NCBI GenBank assembly: GCA_964551645.1 | Contig: CAZKDV010000013.1 | Location: 1-33,809, forward strand | Length of the DNA stretch: 33,809 bases | Origin: CAZKDV01 sp964551645 | GTDB lineage: Bacteria; Bacteroidota; Bacteroidia; Bacteroidales; DTU049 | Direction: 5' to 3' | Part shown: positions 24,586-33,037 of the stretch, in pieces | Numbering within the stretch: the first letter of the stretch is position 1 | Layout: the number at the start of each line of letters is the position of its first letter | Program-made: the position numbers and the translations under genes | Notes under the pieces: model-generated | The model's database searches: none | What the model was told of the DNA's origin: nothing | Seen by the model: the letters and a program-made list of their open reading frames with translations, nothing else

Positions 24586-24593
24586 CAAAATTA
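24586..24593 (-). promoter_or_regulatory. -7 box of the tRNA-Lys promoter (TAATTTTG)
   Basis: Perfect TAnnTTTG on the minus strand, 9 nt before the tRNA 5' end. Confidence 0.7.
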
Positions 24594-24632
24594 ATATTTT
24601 TTTCAAATAAAAAATATAATTTTTTAAATCAA

Positions 24633-24640
24633 TATCTTTG
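24633..24640 (+). promoter_or_regulatory. -7 box of the SUMF1-domain gene promoter (TATCTTTG)
   Basis: Perfect TAnnTTTG, 22 nt before the ATG at 24663. Divergent from the tRNA-Lys box 39 nt away. Confidence 0.65.
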
Positions 24641-24662
24641 CAAAAACATTTCATAAATTTCT

Positions 24663-25742
24663 ATGAAGCATTATACTTTATCATTTAAAATATTTCGCTT
24701 ATTTCTTTTGTTGACATTTTTGCTAATATTTGTTATTCCTGCAAATAGTCAAACATTTGTGCGCCGTCCTCTTAAATCTCATCTTGAAATACATTGGATT
24801 GGAAGTGAAACAGCTGTTGTTCATATTGGAAAAGAAGTTCAGACAGTTTTGAAAAACAAAGAATATAAAATTATTCCAATTGAAGTTGATGTTCCTCTTT
24901 CCGTAAGAGTTGAGTTTGCTGACAAGGTTTATTATTATGACGAGCAAATTCAGTTTTCTTCGGCGGTTAAAAATCATCATTTATATGTTTGGGTAAGTAA
25001 TGGCAAAGTGCGAGTTAAGCAGCAATCGCAAGAAGAAAACGAATCGGAAATAAAAAAACGCAATGATGCTTTGCAAGAAATTCAGGATAATATGATTTTA
25101 GTTGAAGGTGGGAGTTTTTTGATGGGTTGTACAAAAGAACAACCAAGTTGCGAAGAAGACGAAATACCTGTGCAAATGCTTAAAATTGAAACTTTTCATA
25201 TAAATAGATATGAAATCACACAAAAGCAGTGGATAGCGGTAATGACCGACTATTATGAACAATTTGAAGTTTTTGATTGCGATGATTGTCCTGCTTTTTT
25301 TGTTAGCTGGAATGATGTTAATGAGTTTATTAAAAGGCTAAATGAACTTACTGGAAATTATTATCGTTTGCCAACTGAGGCAGAGTGGGAGTATGCAGCA
25401 AGAGGAGGCAATAAGTCGCAAGGATACATATTTTCTGGAAGCAATACTATGGCTGATGTTGGTTGGTATTACATAAACAGCAGTAAAAAAGTTAATCAAG
25501 TAGGATTGAAAAAACCAAACGAACTCGGATTGTACGACATGACAGGCAATGTTTATGAGTGGTGTTCAGATTGGTATGCTTTGTACGGCATTAAAGACTT
25601 TAACTTAGCACAACAAGGCAAATATAAAGTTATTCGTGGAGGTGCGTGGAGCGGTGTTCCTCGCTATTCAAGAAATTCATATCGCGATAAAATGGAGCCA
25701 AATGTGAGAAATGCTAATATCGGATTTCGACTGGCTCATTAA
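24663..25742 (+). CDS. Exported SUMF1/FGE-fold protein, probably not a formylglycine-generating enzyme
   Basis: A 359-residue protein with a signal peptide (1-30, ending PANSQ), an N-terminal beta-rich region at about 35-120 that may be PEGA-like, and a SUMF1 (C-type-lectin-like) domain at about 137-359. Domain motifs are MILVEGGSFLMGC, FHINRYEITQKQW, PAFFVSWNDVNEFIKRLN, YRLPTEAEWEYAARGG, LGLYDMTGNVYEWCSDWY, VIRGGAWSGVPRYSRNSYR and IGFRLAH. True formylglycine-generating enzymes carry two catalytic Cys in the RGGSF-x-C-x4-C region; here that stretch has none, so a structural or binding role like the gliding proteins GldJ/GldK, or another non-FGE member, is more likely. It is monocistronic with its own promoter. 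Confidence 0.85.
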   Translation: MKHYTLSFKIFRLFLLLTFLLIFVIPANSQTFVRRPLKSHLEIHWIGSETAVVHIGKEVQTVLKNKEYKIIPIEVDVPLSVRVEFADKVYYYDEQIQFSSAVKNHHLYVWVSNGKVRVKQQSQEENESEIKKRNDALQEIQDNMILVEGGSFLMGCTKEQPSCEEDEIPVQMLKIETFHINRYEITQKQWIAVMTDYYEQFEVFDCDDCPAFFVSWNDVNEFIKRLNELTGNYYRLPTEAEWEYAARGGNKSQGYIFSGSNTMADVGWYYINSSKKVNQVGLKKPNELGLYDMTGNVYEWCSDWYALYGIKDFNLAQQGKYKVIRGGAWSGVPRYSRNSYRDKMEPNVRNANIGFRLAH

Positions 25743-25843
25743 GTCTTAAATTATTACTTCTTGTTTTGCTACACTAATTCATATTTACCGTATTATTGTT
25801 AAATAAATAACACAATAAAAGTAATTCATATCGTTTAAAATTA

Positions 25844-25851
25844 TATTTTTG
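25844..25851 (+). promoter_or_regulatory. -7 box of the korAB promoter (TATTTTTG)
   Basis: Perfect TAnnTTTG, 26 nt before the korA ATG. Confidence 0.65.
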
Positions 25852-25877
25852 CTAAAAATAATTAATTAAAAATTCTA

Positions 25878-27743
25878 ATGGAAATGGATGAACAAAAAAC
25901 TCAACAAAAACCATTAAATAAAAATTCTATTGTCGTTAGATTCGTAGGTGATTCTGGCGATGGTATGCAATTGAGTGGTACTTTGTTTGCTGAAACGGCT
26001 GCATTTACAGGCAACGACCTTGCTACTTTTCCCGACTTCCCCGCTGAAATTAGAGCTCCACATAATACCATAGCTGGTGTTTCGGGTTTTCAACTTCAGT
26101 TTGGGCAAGAAAAAATTTATAGTGTAGGTGATTTGTGCGATGTTTTGATTGCTATGAATCCTGCTTCTTTAAAAGCAAACCTCAAATGGGCTAAAAAAGG
26201 TGCTTTAATAATCATTGATAGTGAGGCATTTAACGAAAAAGCGATTACAAAAGCTGGTTATGCTTCTGACCCACTAACTGATGATAGCTTGAAGCAATTT
26301 AATCTTATACAAGCCCCGATTACTTCACTTACTATGGAAGCAATTCAAGACATTGAAGGATTTGATAAGAAAACAGGCTTGAAATCTCGCAATATGTTTG
26401 TTTTGGGTATGCTATACTTTATTTTTAACAAGCCTTTAGATTTTACAATTACTTTCTTCAATAAGAAGTTTAAAAAAACACCTCATATTGCAGAAATGAA
26501 TACAATTGTTTTGAGAACAGGCTATGCTTATGCTGAAACAACTGAAGTGATTCATCATGTTATGGATATGCCTAAGGCGAAAATGGAAAAAGGTAAATAC
26601 AGAAATATTACCGGAAATACTGCTACCGCTTGGGGTTTGATTGCTGCAAGTGAAAAATCAAAAAGAGGTTTATTCTTAGGCTCTTACCCAATTACTCCTG
26701 CTACTGATATTTTGATGGAACTTGCTAAGCACAAAAGCCTTGGCATAAAAACATTTCAAGCAGAAGACGAAATTGCAGGTATTTGTTCAGCAATAGGCGC
26801 TAGTTTTGCAGGTAGTCTTGGTGTTACCACAACTTCAGGACCGGGCTTGTCATTAAAATCAGAAGCAATGGGATTAGCAGTGATTACTGAACTTCCTCTT
26901 GTGGTTATAGATGTTCAACGCGGAGGACCATCAACAGGTATGCCCACAAAATCAGAACAATCAGATTTGTTGCAAGCATTATTTGGAAGAAATGGTGAAG
27001 CACCTATGATAGTAGTTGCTGCTTCTTCCCCCGTTGATTGTTTTTATGCTGCATTTGAAACAGCAAAACTATCGTTAGAAAATATGACTCCAGCCATTTT
27101 GCTTTCTGACGGATATATCGGTTTTGGCTCAGAATTATTCAAAATCCCTCAAATGAAAGATTTGCCTGAAATACATCCTCCGATAGCTCCCGAAAGCAAA
27201 GAAAAGTTTCTACCTTACCAAAGAGACCCTGAAACATTAGTGAGAAAATGGGCAATTCCAGGCACAAAAGATTTAAGACATCGTATTGGTGGACTTGAAA
27301 AAACTAACATTCAGGGCTTAGTGTCAACTGACCCACATAATCACGAGTTGATGACACAGATTAGAGAAGAAAAAATACAAAAAATAGCCAACTTATTGCC
27401 TGAACAAGAAGTGTTTGGCGATAAAACAGGCGATTTGCTTGTTGTTAGTTGGGGCGGAACACATGGAGTTGTGAAGAAAGCTGTTGAAGAAGCAAGAAAC
27501 GTAGGCGAAAATGTTTCACATGCACACTTCAGATACATTAATCCTTTGCCAAAGAACACAAGAGAAATTTTAGCTTCGTACAAAAAAGTTGTTGTGTGCG
27601 AATTGAATAACGGACAGTTTGCAAAATATTTGAGAATGTTATTCCCAGAAATACCGTATTTGCAAAAGAACAAAATACAAGGATTGCCGTTTACAATTCA
27701 AGAGTTAAGAGAAGAATTTACTAATATTTTAAATACAAAATAA
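25878..27743 (+). CDS. korA: 2-oxoacid:ferredoxin oxidoreductase, fused gamma-alpha subunit (2-oxoglutarate type)
   Basis: With KorB it oxidatively decarboxylates 2-oxoglutarate (or a related 2-oxoacid) to the CoA thioester and reduces ferredoxin. The 621 residues comprise a gamma domain at about 18-205 (VVRFVGDSGDGMQLSG, AEIRAPHNTIAGVSGFQLQFG, GDLCDVLIAMNPAS) fused to the pyrimidine-binding alpha domain (GSYPITPATDILMELAKH, QAEDEIAGICSAIGASFAG, VTTTSGPGLSLKSEAMGLAV, QRGGPSTGMPTKSEQSDL) and a C-terminal transketolase-like domain (VSWGGTHGVVKKAVEEA). KorB follows after 2 nt. The fused gamma-alpha form with separate beta is usual in Bacteroidetes. Substrate is inferred from the subfamily. Confidence 0.94.
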   Translation: MEMDEQKTQQKPLNKNSIVVRFVGDSGDGMQLSGTLFAETAAFTGNDLATFPDFPAEIRAPHNTIAGVSGFQLQFGQEKIYSVGDLCDVLIAMNPASLKANLKWAKKGALIIIDSEAFNEKAITKAGYASDPLTDDSLKQFNLIQAPITSLTMEAIQDIEGFDKKTGLKSRNMFVLGMLYFIFNKPLDFTITFFNKKFKKTPHIAEMNTIVLRTGYAYAETTEVIHHVMDMPKAKMEKGKYRNITGNTATAWGLIAASEKSKRGLFLGSYPITPATDILMELAKHKSLGIKTFQAEDEIAGICSAIGASFAGSLGVTTTSGPGLSLKSEAMGLAVITELPLVVIDVQRGGPSTGMPTKSEQSDLLQALFGRNGEAPMIVVAASSPVDCFYAAFETAKLSLENMTPAILLSDGYIGFGSELFKIPQMKDLPEIHPPIAPESKEKFLPYQRDPETLVRKWAIPGTKDLRHRIGGLEKTNIQGLVSTDPHNHELMTQIREEKIQKIANLLPEQEVFGDKTGDLLVVSWGGTHGVVKKAVEEARNVGENVSHAHFRYINPLPKNTREILASYKKVVVCELNNGQFAKYLRMLFPEIPYLQKNKIQGLPFTIQELREEFTNILNTK

Positions 27744-27745
27744 TT

Positions 27746-28786
27746 ATGGAAGGACCAATAGAAAATACAATACCTACTGCTTCTAATAAACTGACTAAAG
27801 AAGATTTTGCTAGCGACCAGATGGTGAAATGGTGTCCTGGTTGTGGTTCATTTTTTATATTAAATGCAGTAGAAAAAGTATTCCCCGAAATAGGGTATAA
27901 ACCAGAGAATTTTGTTATAGTATCAGGAATTGGTTGCTCATCACGATTCCCTTATTATGTTAATACATACGGTTTTCATGGCATACACGGAAGAGCACAT
28001 GCAATTGCTACGGGTGTAAAATTAGCAAACCCAGACCTTAGCGTTTGGATTACAACCGGAGACGGAGATTCTATGGCTATAGGTGGAAATCATTTTATTC
28101 ATATAGTTAGACGAAATATTGATGTTAACATATTGTTATTTAATAATCAGATTTACGGACTTACTAAGGGGCAGTATTCGCCAACTTCACCTATTGGCAC
28201 TTTGACAAAAACATCTCCTTACGGAACTATAGAAAACCCGTTTAATGCAGGGAACTTGGTGCTTGGTGCTCAAGGAAGCTTTTTTGCTAGAACAGTTGAT
28301 AATAATGTTCCATTAATGACAAAAATTATGTTTGAAGCTGCCAAACATGACGGAACTTCAGTAGTAGAGATTATGCAAAACTGTATTGTGTTCAATGATA
28401 AAGCACATGAAGAAGTTACTAACAGACTAACCAAAGAAGATAATCAGCTTATAGTTGAACACGGAAAACCAATGATATTCGGAAAAGAAAAAGATAAGGG
28501 TATGGTCTTTGACGGAACTAAGCTGAAAATTGTGAAAATTGGAGAAAATGGAGTTACATTAAACGACATTCTAATTCATGATGCTTATTCTAAAGACCCT
28601 GCAATTCATCGTATGTTGTTGCGCATGATGCCACCTGAATATCCAATGGTGTTGGGCGTTATTCGTTCTGTTGCTGCTGAAACTTATGATGACCTTATGG
28701 TTGAGCAAATCAATGTTTGCAAAGAGAAGTCAGATATAAAGTGCGTTGATGATTTGTTGAATAGTGGGGATACTTGGGAAGTATAA
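27746..28786 (+). CDS. korB: 2-oxoacid:ferredoxin oxidoreductase, beta (TPP-binding) subunit
   Basis: Binds thiamine pyrophosphate and, with KorA, catalyses 2-oxoacid oxidation coupled to ferredoxin. It is 346 residues. WCPGCG (Cys30, Cys33) and NCIVFND (a Cys near residue 210) provide cysteines for the [4Fe-4S] cluster; SGIGCSSRFPYY, HGRAHAIATGVKLANPDLSV and the TPP motif GDGDSMAIGGNH at 105-116 with FNNQIYGLTKGQYSPTSP follow. These match the 2-oxoglutarate-type KorB rather than the PorB branch. The start ATG is 2 nt after korA. The next feature is tRNA-Arg with a separate promoter. Confidence 0.95.
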   Translation: MEGPIENTIPTASNKLTKEDFASDQMVKWCPGCGSFFILNAVEKVFPEIGYKPENFVIVSGIGCSSRFPYYVNTYGFHGIHGRAHAIATGVKLANPDLSVWITTGDGDSMAIGGNHFIHIVRRNIDVNILLFNNQIYGLTKGQYSPTSPIGTLTKTSPYGTIENPFNAGNLVLGAQGSFFARTVDNNVPLMTKIMFEAAKHDGTSVVEIMQNCIVFNDKAHEEVTNRLTKEDNQLIVEHGKPMIFGKEKDKGMVFDGTKLKIVKIGENGVTLNDILIHDAYSKDPAIHRMLLRMMPPEYPMVLGVIRSVAAETYDDLMVEQINVCKEKSDIKCVDDLLNSGDTWEV

Positions 28787-28832
28787 TTAAAATTGCTTTT
28801 TGAAAAATATTATCAGATTAAATTATTTTTCA

Positions 28833-28840
28833 TAATTTTG
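28833..28840 (+). promoter_or_regulatory. -7 box of the tRNA-Arg promoter (TAATTTTG)
   Basis: Perfect TAnnTTTG, 12 nt before the tRNA 5' end, the same spacing as at tRNA-Gly. Confidence 0.7.
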
Positions 28841-28852
28841 CAAATTGAAAAT

Positions 28853-28926
28853 GGCTCCGTAGCTCAATTGAATAGAGCGTCTGACTACGGATCAGGAGGT
28901 TTGGGGTTTGAATCCCTACGGAGTCG
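28853..28926 (+). tRNA. tRNA-Arg (anticodon ACG) with A19-U56 elbow pair
   Basis: A 74-nt cloverleaf: acceptor GGCTCCG/CGGAGTC (G2-U71), D-arm GCTC/GAGC with loop AATTGAATA, anticodon stem TCTGA/TCAGG around CTACGGA, variable AGGTT, T-arm TGGGG/CCCTA around TTTGAAT, discriminator G. A34 would be edited to inosine by TadA. Position 19, normally G, is A, and position 56, normally C, is T, so the D-loop/T-loop pair G19-C56 is replaced by A19-U56. The gene has its own promoter and terminator, arguing that it is expressed. Confidence 0.93.
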
Positions 28927-28937
28927 CTTGAAAATCA

Positions 28938-28972
28938 AGGGTTATAAAAGTTGGTTTTATAGCCCTTTTTTT
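28938..28972 (+). terminator. Rho-independent terminator after tRNA-Arg
   Basis: Arms AGGGTTATAAAA (28938-28949) and TTTTATAGCCCT (28955-28966) pair at all 12 positions with one U-G wobble, around the loop GTTGG, and end in seven T (28966-28972). It lies 12 nt past the tRNA 3' end. Confidence 0.88.
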
Positions 28973-29065
28973 ATTTGTTTTGTTGTTTTACCATCTTGTA
29001 TAGCTAACAAATATAAATATTGACATTATTTTTTAATCGTAATGCTTTTGAATAGTACATTTTAT

Positions 29066-29073
29066 TATTTTTG
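29066..29073 (+). promoter_or_regulatory. -7 box of the MBOAT-SGNH operon (TATTTTTG)
   Basis: Perfect TAnnTTTG, 35 nt before the ATG at 29109. A TTTG at 29047-29050 could be the -33 element, though it sits close (15 nt). Confidence 0.6.
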
Positions 29074-29108
29074 CAGTTTAAATTTTAGCATCATTTTAGT
29101 CATATACA

Positions 29109-30575
29109 ATGTTATTTAATTCTTTTGACTTTGCTGTATTTCTGCCAATAGTTTTTATTTTATATTGGTTTGTAACAAATCGTAGTTTGAAAATACAGAA
29201 TTTTTTGTTAGTTGTTGCAAGTTATGTTTTTTATGGCTGGTGGGATTGGCGATTTTTGTCGTTAATTTTCTTAAGTTCTGTAATTGATTATACGATTTCA
29301 ATACTTTTAGATAAGGAAGATAAAGTCCTACAGCGAAAGATATTATTGGGTATTAGTATTGGAATGAATCTTGGTTTGTTAGGCTTTTTTAAGTACTATA
29401 ATTTTTTCTTAGATAACTTTATAGCTGCATTTACATTTTTTGGAAAAGAGTTTAATCCAAAATCATTAAATATTGTGTTGCCTGTGGGTATTAGCTTTTA
29501 TACTTTTCAAACTATGAGCTACACAATTGATGTGTATAGAAGAAAGTTAAAATCTACTAAAGATTTTATTGCATTTTCGGGCTTTGTTAGTTTCTTTCCG
29601 CAACTTGTAGCCGGTCCTATTGAGCGTGCTACGAATTTACTTCCACAGTTCTATAAAAAACGAACTTTTGATTATGGCTTGGCAGTAAATGGTATGAAGC
29701 AAATTTTATGGGGATTTATAAAGAAGGTTGTCATAGCAGATAATTGTGCTCAAGTTGTTAATATGGTATTCAACAATTCTGAACAATATTCAGGCTTCAT
29801 TCTATTTGTTGGCGTTTTGTTTTTTGCTTTTCAAATTTATGGAGACTTTTCAGGTTATTCAGATATTGCTATTGGTTTGTCCAAGTTGTTTGGATTTAGT
29901 CTTATGCAAAACTTTGCATTTCCATATTTCTCAAGAGATATTGCTGAATTTTGGAGGCGTTGGCATATTTCGCTATCTACATGGTTTCGCGACTATTTAT
30001 ATATTCCTATTGGAGGAAGTCGTGGCAATCTTGTTATGAAGATTAGAAATACACTTATTATATTTGTTGTTAGCGGTTTTTGGCATGGAGCTAATTGGAC
30101 ATTTATCATTTGGGGAGCTTTGAATGCTCTGTACTTTCTGCCATTACTTATATTTAGTGAAAATAGAACAAATATTGATATTGTTGCAAAGGATAAAATA
30201 TTGCCTTCACTTAAAGAATTTTTTCAAATATTACTCACTTTTGGTTTAACATTGCTCGCATGGGTATTTTTTAGGGCAACGAGTGTTAAGCATGCGGTAA
30301 ACTACATTAGTGATATGCTTAGTGGATTGTTTTATAAACAAGGATATGTAGATACAATCAATATGTTTTATTGGAAAGTTGGGTATGCACTTCCAATATT
30401 ATTATTCATTTTCATATTGATGGAATGGATAGGTAGAAGAAATAAATTTGCAATAGAGTTCTTCTTTTCTGATAGTAAACGATGGATTAGATGGTCATTT
30501 TATGCCGTTTTAATTTCTTGTATAACTTTGTTTATGAATGTTGAAAAAACTCCTTTTATTTATTTTCAGTTTTAA
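29109..30575 (+). CDS. MBOAT family membrane-bound O-acyltransferase (AlgI/DltB/PatA-like)
   Basis: A 488-residue inner-membrane protein with about ten to twelve spans that passes acyl groups across the membrane for O-acylation of an exported polymer. Family motifs are LLGFFKYYNFFLDN, VLPVGISFYTFQTMSYTIDVYR, FFPQLVAGPIERA, YGDFSGYSDIAIGLSKLFGF, FWRRWHISLSTWFRDYLYIPIGGSRG and FVVSGFWHGANWTFIIWG with the invariant His326. The SGNH-like gene 5 nt downstream is the usual partner, as AlgI with AlgJ/AlgX or DltB with DltD. The target could be an exopolysaccharide, LPS or peptidoglycan; no polymer genes lie next to it, so this is open. Confidence 0.93.
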   Translation: MLFNSFDFAVFLPIVFILYWFVTNRSLKIQNFLLVVASYVFYGWWDWRFLSLIFLSSVIDYTISILLDKEDKVLQRKILLGISIGMNLGLLGFFKYYNFFLDNFIAAFTFFGKEFNPKSLNIVLPVGISFYTFQTMSYTIDVYRRKLKSTKDFIAFSGFVSFFPQLVAGPIERATNLLPQFYKKRTFDYGLAVNGMKQILWGFIKKVVIADNCAQVVNMVFNNSEQYSGFILFVGVLFFAFQIYGDFSGYSDIAIGLSKLFGFSLMQNFAFPYFSRDIAEFWRRWHISLSTWFRDYLYIPIGGSRGNLVMKIRNTLIIFVVSGFWHGANWTFIIWGALNALYFLPLLIFSENRTNIDIVAKDKILPSLKEFFQILLTFGLTLLAWVFFRATSVKHAVNYISDMLSGLFYKQGYVDTINMFYWKVGYALPILLFIFILMEWIGRRNKFAIEFFFSDSKRWIRWSFYAVLISCITLFMNVEKTPFIYFQF

Positions 30576-30580
30576 TACAA

Positions 30581-31498
30581 ATGAAAAAGTTTATAAAGCA
30601 GCTTATATATTTCTTAATGTGGGCTCTACTAGTACACATTGTTGTTATTTTATTTCTTGGTTTAACAAATACTAGATTTAGAGGTTTGAACTTTTCAAAC
30701 TTAAATCCTGGACGCTTATTGTTGCGTGTTGAAGATAGTCGTAAAATTGATGAATTAGATGTGCTGTTTCTGGGTTCATCTCACGCATTTATGGGATTTG
30801 ACACTCGTATTTTTAATGAAAATGGCTTAAAGTCATTCAATTTTGGTTCTATGGCTCAAACTCCAATTCAAACAGAGTATTTATATGAAAAATACGCCCA
30901 ACACATCAAGGTGGATTTAATAGTTTATGAAGTTAATCCTACACTTTTTTATAGTGATGGGGTAGAGGCAACTATTGATTTTATTAATACTTTAGAAATG
31001 GATAATAAGTTGTTTAAACTTACTCTTGGGACTGGAGTTCCTAATGCTTTAAATACTATGCTTTATGTGTATTTAAAAAGAATGACTGGTGCAAAACCTC
31101 AGTTTGTAGGAAGTAAAGGCTTTTATATTGATGGTGGTGGTTATGTAGAAGGGAGGGGTACAAATAAATATGTAGGAGAAAAGATTGAAAAGAAAACTTT
31201 AGAGTATAAGAAAAAGCAACTTTATGCATTTGAAAGACTGATTTCATTATTTTTGAGAAATAAACAAAAGTTTATTTTAGTGCAAGCTCCTGTGACCAAG
31301 AATCACTACTATTCCCTTGATGGTGTCGATAAGTTTGATGAAAAAATGAAATCATTTGGTGAGTATTATAATTTTAATCACCTTGTTGAGTTGAATGATA
31401 CAAATGACTTTGTAGATAATTCACATATGAATCAACAGGGCGTTGAAAAATTCAATAAGGAGTTATTAAAGATTATTTTTAATAAAAATATGGAATAA
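30581..31498 (+). CDS. Membrane-anchored SGNH-like protein, partner of the MBOAT acyltransferase
   Basis: A 305-residue protein with one N-terminal membrane segment (about 8-28) and an extracytoplasmic domain. The block I-like DVLFLGSSHAFMGFD (60-74, nucleophile candidate Ser66 or Ser67) and the block V-like DNSHMNQQGVEKF with Asp279 and His282 spaced D-x-x-H make an SGNH/GDSL-type catalytic set. LIVYEVNPTLFY lies between them. Proteins of this form (AlgJ/AlgX, DltD and related) move the acyl group from the MBOAT protein to the final polymer. Overall similarity to any named family is low, and the pairing 5 nt after the MBOAT gene is the main functional clue. Confidence 0.8.
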   Translation: MKKFIKQLIYFLMWALLVHIVVILFLGLTNTRFRGLNFSNLNPGRLLLRVEDSRKIDELDVLFLGSSHAFMGFDTRIFNENGLKSFNFGSMAQTPIQTEYLYEKYAQHIKVDLIVYEVNPTLFYSDGVEATIDFINTLEMDNKLFKLTLGTGVPNALNTMLYVYLKRMTGAKPQFVGSKGFYIDGGGYVEGRGTNKYVGEKIEKKTLEYKKKQLYAFERLISLFLRNKQKFILVQAPVTKNHYYSLDGVDKFDEKMKSFGEYYNFNHLVELNDTNDFVDNSHMNQQGVEKFNKELLKIIFNKNME

Positions 31499-31627
31499 AT
31501 CCCTTTTGCAAGTTTAGCATGCTTTTTAGCTTAACTTTAGTTGAATTTTGTTTCATTGTTTATTTTCCCTACAATTACCATTTTCAACACCTATCAAAAT
31601 CTAAACCTTGATTTTCTTAAAATTTAC

Positions 31628-31635
31628 TAATTTTG
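31628..31635 (+). promoter_or_regulatory. -7 box of ffh promoter (TAATTTTG)
   Basis: Perfect TAnnTTTG, 16 nt before the ffh ATG. Confidence 0.65.
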
Positions 31636-31651
31636 TAAAAAAATATTAAAT

Positions 31652-32989
31652 ATGTTTGAGAGTCTTCAGGATAGAATAGAAAGAGCTTTTAAAGTTTTAA
31701 AAGGGCAAGGAAGAATTACAGAAATTAATGTAGCTGACACAGTTAAAGAGGTTCGTAGAGCATTGATTGATGCTGATGTTAACTATAAAATAGCAAAAGA
31801 CTTCACCGACAGAGTTAAAGAAAAAGCACTTGGAGCTAATGTATTAACAGCAATTTCTCCCAATCAATTGATGGTGAAAATCACAAAAGATGAGCTTGCT
31901 GAATTAATGGGAAGTCAGAGCGTAGATATTAACTTGAAAGGAAGTCCTGCAGTGATTTTATTATCAGGATTACAAGGTTCAGGTAAAACTACTTTTGCTG
32001 CCAAATTAGCTAATTGGCTTAAAACAAAAAAAGGTCGTCAACCTTTGCTTGTTGCATGCGATGTTTATCGTCCTGCTGCTATAGAGCAATTGCGTGTACT
32101 TGGCGATTCTATTCAAATTCCCGTGTTTTTGAATGAAACAGAGAAGAATCCTGTAAAGATTGCAAAAGATGCTATTGCACATGCAAAAAATTACGGACAT
32201 AATGTTGTAATCATTGATACGGCTGGTCGCCTTGCTATTGATGAAGAAATGATGAACGAAATAGCTAGTATTCATCAATCAGTCAATCCTCACGAAACTC
32301 TATTTGTAGTTGATTCTATGACTGGTCAAGATGCAGTAAATACTGCAAAAGCCTTTAATGATAGATTGAATTTTGACGGTGTAGTATTGACCAAATTAGA
32401 CGGTGATACTCGTGGTGGTGCGGCTTTGTCTATTAAAGCAGTTGTTGATAAACCAATTAAGTTTGTTGGAATTGGAGAAAAACTTGACGCAATAGATGTG
32501 TTTTACCCTGAGAGAATGGCAGAAAGAATATTGGGAATGGGTGATATTGTTTCTTTAGTTGAAAAAGCACAAGAACAATACGATGCTGAAGAGGCTAAAA
32601 AATTGCAGAAGAAAATAGCTAAAAATCAGTTTAATTTTAACGACTTTTTAGACCAAATACAACAAATTAAAAAAATGGGAAATCTTAAAGATTTGGCTTC
32701 TATGATACCAGGCATGGGTAAATCTATTAAAGATGTTGATATAGATGACGATTCTTTTAAAAGTATTGAAGCAATTATTCGCTCAATGACTCCCGAAGAA
32801 AGAGCAAACCCATCACTTATGAATGGAACCAGACGAAGAAGAATTTCAAACGGAAGTGGTACTACCATTCAAGAAGTTAATCAACTTTTGAAACAATTTG
32901 AGGAAATGCGTAAAATGATGAAATTGATGACAAGTGGTGGACCAAAAGCAGCAATGCGAATGATGAAAAACAGAGTGAACCCAAGATAG
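31652..32989 (+). CDS. ffh: Signal recognition particle protein Ffh (SRP54)
   Basis: GTPase that binds 4.5S RNA and signal sequences of membrane proteins and docks ribosomes to FtsY. It is 445 residues: N domain at 1-95, G domain with P-loop GLQGSGKT at 106-113, DVYRPAAIEQL, IDTAGR, TKLDGDTRGGAAL and FVGIGEKLDAIDVFYPERMAERILGMGD, then the methionine-rich M domain with IPGM, RRRRISNGSGTTIQEVNQLLKQF (SRP RNA binding) and the Met-rich tail. All standard motifs are intact. It has its own promoter. folD follows after 48 nt, probably on the same transcript. Confidence 0.97.
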   Translation: MFESLQDRIERAFKVLKGQGRITEINVADTVKEVRRALIDADVNYKIAKDFTDRVKEKALGANVLTAISPNQLMVKITKDELAELMGSQSVDINLKGSPAVILLSGLQGSGKTTFAAKLANWLKTKKGRQPLLVACDVYRPAAIEQLRVLGDSIQIPVFLNETEKNPVKIAKDAIAHAKNYGHNVVIIDTAGRLAIDEEMMNEIASIHQSVNPHETLFVVDSMTGQDAVNTAKAFNDRLNFDGVVLTKLDGDTRGGAALSIKAVVDKPIKFVGIGEKLDAIDVFYPERMAERILGMGDIVSLVEKAQEQYDAEEAKKLQKKIAKNQFNFNDFLDQIQQIKKMGNLKDLASMIPGMGKSIKDVDIDDDSFKSIEAIIRSMTPEERANPSLMNGTRRRRISNGSGTTIQEVNQLLKQFEEMRKMMKLMTSGGPKAAMRMMKNRVNPR

Positions 32990-33037
32990 AATTTTAATGT
33001 TCTTTTCTTGATTTTTATTAATATTAAATAGGTTATT

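Noticed and set aside
24418..24654. A 78-codon minus-strand frame containing SVAQLVEQLTLNQWVTGSNPVG
   Set aside because: It is a translation of the tRNA-Lys gene, a well-known annotation artefact.
25793..25818. TTATTGT/ACAATAA repeat between the SUMF1-domain gene and korA
   Set aside because: All A/T apart from one pair per arm and a large loop; no evidence of function.
28793..29023. A 76-codon plus-strand frame containing NGSVAQLNRASDYGSGGLGFESLRS
   Set aside because: It is a translation of tRNA-Arg and its terminator, not a gene.
31510..31537. Inverted repeat AAGTTTAGC/GCTTAACTT after the SGNH gene
   Set aside because: One mismatch, AT-rich and without a T-run directly after it; chance is likely.
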